From positions 310,001 through 374,000 of the forward strand of contig JAKQNR010000022.1 in NCBI GenBank assembly GCA_029565685.1: DNA of 64,000 nucleotides, given 5' to 3'. The notes beneath the pieces are model-generated. The model made no database searches, was not told the origin of the DNA, and saw only the letters and a list, made by a program, of their open reading frames with translations. A program made the translations under genes and the position numbers. Source of the stretch: a bacterium (lineage in GTDB: Bacteria > Zhuqueibacterota > Zhuqueibacteria > Residuimicrobiales > Residuimicrobiaceae). Shown here piece after piece: positions 16,710-24,290 of this stretch (the first letter of the stretch is position 1; each line of letters starts with the position of its first letter).

Positions 16710-18194
16710 ATGGCTGATGCAAAATTTTTAGCCTTGGATTTTGGCGCCAGCAGCGGTCGAGCGATTCTGGCTACGGTGAATGAAACCATCTCCCTGCAAG
16801 AACTGCATCGTTTCGGCAATCCGCAGATCAGAATGCTGAACCACACTTATTGGGATCTGGCGTTTCTCTTTAATGAATTGAAAAAAGGGTTGGCAGCCGC
16901 CGGTCGGGCTGGTCATCGCGACCTTCAGGCTATCGGCGTAGACACCTGGGGGGTGGATTTCGGACTGGTCGGCAGGAATCACACGCTGTTGGGCAACCCG
17001 GTCACCTATCGAGACAGTCGCACGGAAGGCATGATGGAGGCGGCGTTCAGCTTGGTGCCGCAGGAGGAGATCTATCGCCGGACCGGCATTCAATTCATGA
17101 GCTTCAACACCATTTATCAGCTGCTGAGCATGGTGCAGGAGCGCCACCCCCTGCTGGAGGTAGCGGACCGGCTGCTGTTCATGCCGGACCTGTTCAATTA
17201 TCTGATGACCGGTGAAATGACCTGCGAATACTCCATCGCCTCAACCTCGCAGCTGCTTAATGCTCGAACACGGAATTGGGAATCTCTGCTGCTGAAAAAG
17301 CTGGCCATTCCAGAACATCTGTTTTTACCCATCCTCGAATCGGGCACGCCCATCGGCAGGTTGACAGCGGACGTTCAGGCGGAGACCGATCTGCCGCCTG
17401 TGGATGTCATTGCCACCGCCGGCCACGATACCGCCGGCGCGGTCGCTGCGGTGCCGGCCAAGGCCGGCCGTTGGGGCTATCTCAGCTCCGGCACCTGGTC
17501 CCTGATCGGGGTGGAAATTGATCAGCCGATCATCGACGAACACTCTTATGCCGCAGGCTTTACCAATGAAGGGGGAGTGCAGAACACCATCCGTTTTTTG
17601 CGCAATGTCATGGGCATGTGGCTGTTCGAACAATGCCGGGCGCGATGGGAAAGAGAGGGCGACAAGCTGAGCTATGATCGCCTGATCGCCATGGCCCAGG
17701 CGGCTGAACCGTTCCTCGCCGTGATCAATCCGGATGACGCCCGCTTTCTCAATCCATCGGATATGCCGCAAGCCATCCTGTCGTTCTGCCGCGACAGCGG
17801 TCAACCCGGGCCTCAGGATCAGGGTCAAATGGTCCGCACTATTTTTGAAGGCCTGGCGCTGAAATACCGTTTTGTCCTTGAGCAGATCGAAAGAATGCGC
17901 GGCATTCAGCTGGACAGCCTGCACATCGTCGGCGGCGGCTCGCAGAATGATCTGTTGAACCAGTTCACCGCCAACGCCACCGGGCTGCCGGTGGTGGCCG
18001 GGCCGGTGGAAGCGACGGCGCTGGGCAATGTCATCGTCCAGGCCATGGCCAAAAAGGTGATCGGATCGCTGCAACAAGGCCGCGACTTGATCGCACGGTC
18101 GTTTCAGGTAAAAACTTTTATGCCGCAGGACACGGACCGCTGGCAGGAAAAATATGAAACCCATCGTTCGTTGCTGATGACAACCCGTTTTTAA
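16710..18194 (+). CDS. rhaB: L-rhamnulokinase
   Basis: A 494-residue FGGY-family sugar kinase that phosphorylates L-rhamnulose at O1. Diagnostic blocks: FLALDFGASSGRAIL at the N-terminus (ATP phosphate loop), IGVDTWGVDFGLV, YRDSRTEGMM, ATAGHDTAGAVAAVP with the catalytic Asp, GYLSSGTWSLIGVE, and LHIVGGGSQNDLLNQFTANATGLPV in the second domain. This is the RhaB signature set and separates it from fuculokinase. It follows the aldolase by 123 bp, completing rhamnose to DHAP plus lactaldehyde within one cluster. It carries no targeting tail, so it probably works outside the shell. Length is similar to E. coli RhaB (489). Confidence 0.96.
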   Translation: MADAKFLALDFGASSGRAILATVNETISLQELHRFGNPQIRMLNHTYWDLAFLFNELKKGLAAAGRAGHRDLQAIGVDTWGVDFGLVGRNHTLLGNPVTYRDSRTEGMMEAAFSLVPQEEIYRRTGIQFMSFNTIYQLLSMVQERHPLLEVADRLLFMPDLFNYLMTGEMTCEYSIASTSQLLNARTRNWESLLLKKLAIPEHLFLPILESGTPIGRLTADVQAETDLPPVDVIATAGHDTAGAVAAVPAKAGRWGYLSSGTWSLIGVEIDQPIIDEHSYAAGFTNEGGVQNTIRFLRNVMGMWLFEQCRARWEREGDKLSYDRLIAMAQAAEPFLAVINPDDARFLNPSDMPQAILSFCRDSGQPGPQDQGQMVRTIFEGLALKYRFVLEQIERMRGIQLDSLHIVGGGSQNDLLNQFTANATGLPVVAGPVEATALGNVIVQAMAKKVIGSLQQGRDLIARSFQVKTFMPQDTDRWQEKYETHRSLLMTTRF

Positions 18195-18228
18195 TCGGTT
18201 GTGGGATCTAGAGTGAGACTGGCATCCT

Positions 18229-19431
18229 ATGCAACATTTCAAGGTTTGTGGAGGACTGCTGTTCCTTTGCTTGATCAGCTGTATCGGCTGCAGGGACTCG
18301 TTGCTTCAGCTGGCCGAGCGGCAATTGACTCTGAGCGCGCGGAAATACGATGCATTGGCCGCTGCGACCGTCGACAGCGTCAATCTGCCGCGCACGGCGA
18401 CCCCGGACGGGAAATGGGTCTTTGCGCCGCCGCGCTGGTGGACAAGCGGCTTTGTCCCCGGTTCTCTGTGGCAACTCTATGAATATGACCGCAATCCCGT
18501 CCGCCTGGAGATGGCACGACGGTTCACCGCTAAAGTGGAAAATGAGCAATACAATACATCCACCCATGATCTCGGCTTTATGCTGTACTGCAGTTTCGGC
18601 AACGGCTACCGCATCACGGGAGAAGCCCATTACCGGGATGTGCTGCTGACCGGCGCACGCTCTCTGATCTCCCGCTTCCATCCCCTGATCGGCTGCATCC
18701 AGTCGTGGCCGAAGAATGAAAAATGGCAATACCCGGTGATCATCGACAACATGATGAACCTTGAATTGCTCATGTGGGCGTTCAAACAGACCGGCGATTC
18801 CACTTTCGCCAAGATCTGCATCCGTCATGCCGATCGCACCATAGCCGAACATTTTCGCCCTGATTACAGCACCTATCATGTAGTCTCATATGACACTCTG
18901 ACCGGCCGCGTGCAGGTGAAAAACACGGCGCAGGGCGCTTTCGATGAATCGGTCTGGGCGCGCGGTCAGACCTGGGGACTGTATGGGTTCACCATGCTGT
19001 ACCGTGAAACCGGTCTGTCGCGCTATCTCAACCAGGCGCAAAAGATCGCTGATTTCCTCATCTCTCATCCTGCGATGCCGGCTGACGGCGTTCCCTACTG
19101 GGATTTCAATGCCCCGGGCATTCCCAACGCAGAGCGGGATGCGTCCGCCGCCGCCATCATGGCGTCCGCTTTGCTCGAGCTGGGTTCGTTCAGCGACCGG
19201 GATCAGCGGCGTCGCTATCACCGTTTCGCTGAAAAGCAGATTCGCAGCCTGTCCACACCACGCTATTTTGCGCAACCAGGCGAGAACGGCCATTTTCTGC
19301 TCATGCACGGCGTGGGCCATAAACCGCACAACAGCGAGGTGGATGTTCCTCTGACCTACGCCGATTACTATTACATCGAAGCGTTGATGCGATATCGCCG
19401 AATGGCCGGCGATCGAGACGTAGATTCTTAG
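18229..19431 (+). CDS. GH88-type unsaturated glycuronyl hydrolase, lipoprotein
   Basis: 400 residues. The N-terminus MQHFKVCGGLLFLCLISCIGC contains a lipobox, so the enzyme is probably anchored in the periplasm or on the outer membrane. The (alpha/alpha)6 barrel of GH88 is visible: STHDLGFMLYCSFGNGYR, YPVIIDNMMNLELLMWA, FDESVWARGQTWGLYGFTMLYR, PYWDFNAPGIPNAERDASAAA and FLLMHGVGHKP. These carry the catalytic aspartates (HDLGF and IDNMM). GH88 and the related GH105 remove the unsaturated uronic acid left by polysaccharide lyases, for example from rhamnogalacturonan. Its place after rhamnose genes suggests that rhamnogalacturonan fragments are the source of rhamnose. Confidence 0.88.
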   Translation: MQHFKVCGGLLFLCLISCIGCRDSLLQLAERQLTLSARKYDALAAATVDSVNLPRTATPDGKWVFAPPRWWTSGFVPGSLWQLYEYDRNPVRLEMARRFTAKVENEQYNTSTHDLGFMLYCSFGNGYRITGEAHYRDVLLTGARSLISRFHPLIGCIQSWPKNEKWQYPVIIDNMMNLELLMWAFKQTGDSTFAKICIRHADRTIAEHFRPDYSTYHVVSYDTLTGRVQVKNTAQGAFDESVWARGQTWGLYGFTMLYRETGLSRYLNQAQKIADFLISHPAMPADGVPYWDFNAPGIPNAERDASAAAIMASALLELGSFSDRDQRRRYHRFAEKQIRSLSTPRYFAQPGENGHFLLMHGVGHKPHNSEVDVPLTYADYYYIEALMRYRRMAGDRDVDS

Positions 19432-19551
19432 CCTGACCATTCCGCCCGTTGCAGGCCATCTTTCCTCACGTCAGCGCCGTTTCCATGGTTGAACGTTCAT
19501 CCCCTTGCGATTCGCTCGTTCCGAGGAAATCAAAAAACGATAGGGAGTCTT

Positions 19552-20778
19552 GTGAAATTCATTATATGCCTCTTCGCCTCGCTGGTTTTTTGTCAGGCGT
19601 TCCGCTGCAGCGACAGGCAGACTTTGCGGCCGGCGGATTCAAACCGCTTCACCATCGCCTGCTACTATTTCCCCAATTATCACCCCGGAGACCCGCGCAA
19701 CGAGAAACGCAAAGGCGAGGGATGGAGTGAATGGGATCTGGTTCGCAAGGCTGGACCGCGATTTCCAGGACATCAGCAGCCCCACGTGCCGCTGTGGGGA
19801 TATGAGGATGAATCCGACCCGCAGGTCATGGCGCGCAAGATCGACGCCGCCGCCGATCATAGCATCGATGTGTTTATTTTTGACTGGTACTATTACGACG
19901 ACGGCCCGTTTCTTGACCGTTGTCTGAACCAAGGTTTTCTGCAGGCCGGCAATCGCCAGCGAATGCAATTTGCCTTGATGTGGGCGAATCATGACTGGAT
20001 CGACATTATGCCCCATCGCAAAGGGACCACCGCCCCGCTGCTATATCCCGGAAGGGTCACGCCCGCCACTTTTGAAACCATGGTCCGGCGCCTGATCGCT
20101 GATTACTTTTTACAACCCGGCTACTGGCGCATCGACGACAAGCCCTATTTCTCCATCTATGAGCTCTCCAAGCTTTTAGAAAGCTTTGGTTCGGTCCAAG
20201 CTGCACGTAAGGCGCTGGAAAAATTCCGCCTCCACGCCCAGGCCGCCGGACTGCCCGGATTGCACCTGAACGCTGTGGTATGGGGACAACCCATCTTGCC
20301 CGGCGAAAAAGCGCCTGTGGATCCCTGGCTGCTGGTAAAAGAGTTGGGATTTGATTCCATCACCTCGTATGTTTGGGTACACCATGTCTCCCTGCCGCAG
20401 CTGCAAACTCCCTATCCCTTTGTCCGTGATCGTTATTTGGCGTACTGGGATAAAACGACCAGCCGCACCCGCCTTCCCTATTTCCCCAATGTCACGATGG
20501 GGTGGGATCCAAGTCCGCGGACTGTTGACGATGGAGAGTATGGTAATTTCGGCTATCCCTTCACCAATATCATCAGCGAAAATACGCCGGACCAGTTCAA
20601 AGAGGCGTTGCGCCTCACGCGGGACCGGCTTGCCAGCAACCGCACGCAGCCGCGCATCATCACCATCAACGCCTGGAATGAATGGACCGAGAGCAGTTAT
20701 CTGGAGCCGGACGTGAAAAACGGAAACCAATATCTGCAGGCCATTCGAGAGGTGTTCAAACGGCCGGAGGGGCGCTGA
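19552..20778 (+). CDS. GH99-like / WbsX-type secreted glycosidase
   Basis: 408 residues from the GTG at 19552, chosen because AGGGAG lies 4 nt upstream and it puts the signal peptide (MKFIICLFASLVFCQ) at the N-terminus; the in-frame TTG at 19489 would add a non-hydrophobic leader. The body begins IACYYFPNYHPGDP, the pattern of the WbsX/GH99-like family (PF14307), and shows FDWYYYDDGPFLD, WANHDWIDIM, DDKPYFSIYEL, TSYVWVHH and INAWNEWTESSYLEPD near the end, with the conserved Asn-x-Trp-Asn-Glu. GH99 relatives are endo-mannosidases, but GH99-like proteins in pectin and rhamnoside loci have other, largely uncharacterised activities. The activity here is not assigned. Confidence 0.78.
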   Translation: MKFIICLFASLVFCQAFRCSDRQTLRPADSNRFTIACYYFPNYHPGDPRNEKRKGEGWSEWDLVRKAGPRFPGHQQPHVPLWGYEDESDPQVMARKIDAAADHSIDVFIFDWYYYDDGPFLDRCLNQGFLQAGNRQRMQFALMWANHDWIDIMPHRKGTTAPLLYPGRVTPATFETMVRRLIADYFLQPGYWRIDDKPYFSIYELSKLLESFGSVQAARKALEKFRLHAQAAGLPGLHLNAVVWGQPILPGEKAPVDPWLLVKELGFDSITSYVWVHHVSLPQLQTPYPFVRDRYLAYWDKTTSRTRLPYFPNVTMGWDPSPRTVDDGEYGNFGYPFTNIISENTPDQFKEALRLTRDRLASNRTQPRIITINAWNEWTESSYLEPDVKNGNQYLQAIREVFKRPEGR

Positions 20779-20903
20779 GATGAGGCGGCAGCGATATCAG
20801 GTTCCTTGCGACCAGGTCCTAAACGATCAATCACTTTTCTCCTCAGTACGCGGTTTTGGTCGCATTCCAGGTGCGAATATCTACAGGTACTGGAGATGAA
20901 GAC

Positions 20904-23900
20904 ATGAACAAGCTCCGATATACGGCCGCCGGTCTGATGCTCCTCACTCTAGTTTCCTGCAGCCGCGAGCCTTCGCTGATCCAAGGATTTCGTCATCCTC
21001 CCGAGTCGACCAAGCCCTGGGTTTATTGGTATTGGATTAGCGACAACATCTCCCGTCAGGGCATCACTCGTGATCTGGAGGCCATGGCGTCCATCGGCAT
21101 CGGCGAAGCCTTTATCGGCAATATTTATCAGGCAGACACAACTCCGGGTTCGGTCAAAGCGCTTACGCAGGAATGGTGGGAAATGGTGGAGCATGCGGTG
21201 CTCGAGGGCGGCCGCCTGGGGGTCCACATCGGCCTGTTTAATTGTCCGGGATGGAGCCAGTCCGGCGGCCCATGGATTCCGCCGGAAAAATCGATGCGCT
21301 ATGTGACGTATTCGGAAACCCGGATCAAAGGACCGATGCGCTTTCAGCAGCGTCTGCCAGCGCCTGCAGCGTTCTTTCAAGATATCGCGGTGCTGGCCTT
21401 TCCATCCCCTCAGGCTGACGACGACAGGTTGATGGATTATGCGCCTAAAATCCGCGCCGTGCCGGCCCTTCCCTCTGTTGACAAGTGGTTTGACACAGAC
21501 CTGAACAGCGCCGCCTCATTCCAAGCTGCCGGCGGGCAGCGCGCAGATACTTTGTCAGTGGAGATCTCGCTCGCTCGTCCCTTGACGGCCAGGAGTCTAT
21601 CGATTTTTCCCGGGCCTTTTGCATTCAAAGCAGGTTGCGACCTGCAGGTGCAAAGCGAGGACGGTTCGTGGCGCAGCATCAAACAATTTACCTTTGATCG
21701 CTCCAATCCCAGCGTTCAAGTGGGACCCATGGTTCAGGGTGCTGTAGTGGAAACGTTCCCCGCACAGGCCGGCCGTACCTTCAGAGTGCTGTTCCGCGAC
21801 ATCAAGGGAAAGGCGGGTTTGGCTGAAATTCATCTCTCCGCGGCCGCGCGTGTGGAGCGATACACTGAAAAGCAGTTGGGGAAAATGTTTCCTTCTCCGC
21901 AACCGCTATGGGATGCTTATCTCTGGCCTCGCCCGCAAGAGCCGGAATCTGAGAAGCTGATCGTTTTGCCCGATCAGGTGAAAGATATCAGCCGTTTTCT
22001 ACAGGCGGACGGCGTCCTCACCTGGGAAGTGCCGGAAGGGGAGTGGATTCTTTTACGCACCGGCATGGCGCCTACCGGCGTCAAGAACTCTCCTGCGTCT
22101 CCAGAGGCCACCGGCCTGGAGGTTGACAAGATGAACCGCCAGGCGGCGGAACATCATTTTAATGCCTATATCGGCGAGCTGCTGAGAAGAGTGCCGCCGG
22201 AGCGACGCCAGGCCTTCACTCATATTGTGGCAGACAGCTATGAAATGGGTTCGCAGAACTGGACTGACTGTTTTCGCCAGGCATTTGTTCAGCAATATGG
22301 CTATGACCCGGTCCTGTGGCTGCCGGTTCTCAGCGGACGCATCGTCGCCTCGGCGGAGCAGTCTGATCGTTTTCTTTGGGATGTACGCCGTCTGGTGGCT
22401 GACCTGGTGGCGCAAGAGTATGTGGCTGGACTCGCCGAGGTCGCCCATGCCCATAAGCTGAAATTATGGTTGGAGAATTACGGCCACTGGGGCTTTCCCG
22501 GAGAATTCCTCCAATACGGTGCAGGAGCAGATCACCTGAGCGGCGAGTTCTGGGCCACAGGCGATCTCGGCAGCATCGAGTTGCGCGCCGCTTCCTCCGC
22601 CTCTCATATCTATGGCATGCCGGTGGTTTCTGCTGAGGCCTTTACCGGCGGTCCCGCTTTTGTCAGCCATCCCTATGCGCTTAAAAAACGCGGCGATTGG
22701 GCCTACACAGAAGGCATCAACCATTTTGTACTCCACGTCTATATTCATCAACCGTGGGAGGATCGCAAGCCGGGCATGAACGCCTGGTTCGGCACTGAAT
22801 TCAACCGACATAATACCTGGTTCGCGCAGAGCAAATCGTGGATCGATTATCTTCGTCGCTGTCACTTTCTGCTGCAGCAGGGAAATCCGGTCGCCGATAT
22901 AGCTTACCTGATCGGCGAAGATACGCCCAAGATGACCGGAGTCCGCCGTCCTGCTCTGCCTTCAGGCTATGACTATGATTACATCAACAACGAAACCATT
23001 TTGCACCGCTTGCAGGTCAAGGACCATCGTTATGTTTTGCCGAATGGTGCATCTTATGCGGTGTTAGTGCTTCCGGACCGAGACACGATGCGGCCCGAAC
23101 TGCTGAAAAAAATCGTCGAGTTGACCGCAGCAGGAGGAATCCTGCTCGGCGCGCCGCCGTCGCGCTCTCCCAGTATGAAGGATTATCCTGCCTGTGATCG
23201 AGCGGTCAAAGAACTTGCCGCCGAATTGTGGGAATCCTGCGATGGCGTGACTCGCCGTCGGGCCGTGTTTCAGCAAGGGAGGGTGTATCGCAACGTTGAA
23301 CTGGATGCTCTGTTGCGGGAGGTCGGCCTTGCTGCGGATTTTTCTGCGCCGGAGGCGCCGGAGGTGCTCTATACGCACCGAAGATCAGGCGACGTGGATA
23401 TTTATTTTCTCACCAATCAAAGCGAGCGATCGCTCTCCATCGATCCCCTCTTTCGCGTTCACGGCAAACAGCCGGAGCTGTGGAATCCGGCGACTGGTGA
23501 AACCACACTTACCGCCCGCTTCGTCCATCTGGCGGAGGGCACCCGCGTTCGGCTGCAACTCGAACCCAGAGGATCGCTTTTTGTCGTGTTCCAAAAAAAA
23601 TCCGCTAAAAATCCGACTGTGACAAAAATACTGTTCAATGGCGAAGAAGCGGATCTGCCGGTTCGTTTGTTAAAAAACGGCACAGCGCAACTCGAGGTGC
23701 AAGGTTCCGGTTCCTATCAGCTGTTCTTCTCCGATGGACATAAACAAACCTTGGACTCGGTTCGCGTTCCTTGCCCGCAGCTGCTGACCGGGCCTTGGCA
23801 GGTACGGTTTGTCGATGGCGGCGCCTCGCTGCAGTCTGTTCGCTTTGATTCGCTGTTCTCATGGACCGATCATCCTGATGCAAATATCGAATATTTCTCT

Positions 23901-24290
23901 GGAACAGCTGTGTATGAAAAAATCTTTGACCTGCCGGCCGGCTGCAAGCAGGAGGGAGAGACGCTCCTGCTCGACCTGGGGGACGTCGGCGTGATGGCGC
24001 AGGTTGCTGTGAACCACATTCCGGTCGCGGAGCTGTGGAAACCGCCTTTTATGGCGGAGGTTGGGCCCTATCTACAACCCGGTTCGAACCATTTACGCAT
24101 CACAGTGACCAACGTGTGGAAGAACAGGCTGATCGGCGCCCAAAGGGATGTGCAAAAGCAGTTGTCTTCCGATGAGCCCTATCTGGCTTACCCGCTTCGG
24201 CTTCGTCCTGAAGAACCCTTGACGCCTTCCGGCTTGATCGGCCCGGTGCAGCTACGGACACGTTTAGGAGTGAAGGTTGCAGGTTTTTAA
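20904..24290 (+). CDS. GH106 alpha-L-rhamnosidase, lipoprotein
   Basis: 1128 residues. MNKLRYTAAGLMLLTLVSC is a lipoprotein signal; ATG 20904 is preceded by GGAG at about 8 nt, while the upstream in-frame ATG (20856) is not. The GH106 start is typical: PPESTKPWVYWYWISDNIS, ITRDLEAMASIGIGEAFIGN, and GVHIGLFNCPGWSQSGGPW. A central barrel part has DSYEMGSQNWTDCFRQ, LENYGHWGFPGEF and SAEAFTGGPAF, which likely include catalytic carboxylates. The C-terminal 200 residues form a GH2-like jelly roll (VYEKIFDLPAG, VNHIPVAELW, GSNHLRITVTN). GH106 enzymes remove terminal alpha-L-rhamnose from rhamnogalacturonan and other glycans; this supplies substrate for rhaA and rhaB. Its last 14 nt overlap the next gene. 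Confidence 0.9.
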   Translation: MNKLRYTAAGLMLLTLVSCSREPSLIQGFRHPPESTKPWVYWYWISDNISRQGITRDLEAMASIGIGEAFIGNIYQADTTPGSVKALTQEWWEMVEHAVLEGGRLGVHIGLFNCPGWSQSGGPWIPPEKSMRYVTYSETRIKGPMRFQQRLPAPAAFFQDIAVLAFPSPQADDDRLMDYAPKIRAVPALPSVDKWFDTDLNSAASFQAAGGQRADTLSVEISLARPLTARSLSIFPGPFAFKAGCDLQVQSEDGSWRSIKQFTFDRSNPSVQVGPMVQGAVVETFPAQAGRTFRVLFRDIKGKAGLAEIHLSAAARVERYTEKQLGKMFPSPQPLWDAYLWPRPQEPESEKLIVLPDQVKDISRFLQADGVLTWEVPEGEWILLRTGMAPTGVKNSPASPEATGLEVDKMNRQAAEHHFNAYIGELLRRVPPERRQAFTHIVADSYEMGSQNWTDCFRQAFVQQYGYDPVLWLPVLSGRIVASAEQSDRFLWDVRRLVADLVAQEYVAGLAEVAHAHKLKLWLENYGHWGFPGEFLQYGAGADHLSGEFWATGDLGSIELRAASSASHIYGMPVVSAEAFTGGPAFVSHPYALKKRGDWAYTEGINHFVLHVYIHQPWEDRKPGMNAWFGTEFNRHNTWFAQSKSWIDYLRRCHFLLQQGNPVADIAYLIGEDTPKMTGVRRPALPSGYDYDYINNETILHRLQVKDHRYVLPNGASYAVLVLPDRDTMRPELLKKIVELTAAGGILLGAPPSRSPSMKDYPACDRAVKELAAELWESCDGVTRRRAVFQQGRVYRNVELDALLREVGLAADFSAPEAPEVLYTHRRSGDVDIYFLTNQSERSLSIDPLFRVHGKQPELWNPATGETTLTARFVHLAEGTRVRLQLEPRGSLFVVFQKKSAKNPTVTKILFNGEEADLPVRLLKNGTAQLEVQGSGSYQLFFSDGHKQTLDSVRVPCPQLLTGPWQVRFVDGGASLQSVRFDSLFSWTDHPDANIEYFSGTAVYEKIFDLPAGCKQEGETLLLDLGDVGVMAQVAVNHIPVAELWKPPFMAEVGPYLQPGSNHLRITVTNVWKNRLIGAQRDVQKQLSSDEPYLAYPLRLRPEEPLTPSGLIGPVQLRTRLGVKVAGF

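Noticed and set aside
17325..18242. 305-codon minus-strand ORF
   Set aside because: Antisense to rhamnulokinase, which is a clear family member.
20856..20903. Upstream ATG for the GH106 gene
   Set aside because: Adds 16 residues ahead of a textbook lipoprotein signal and lacks a ribosome site.
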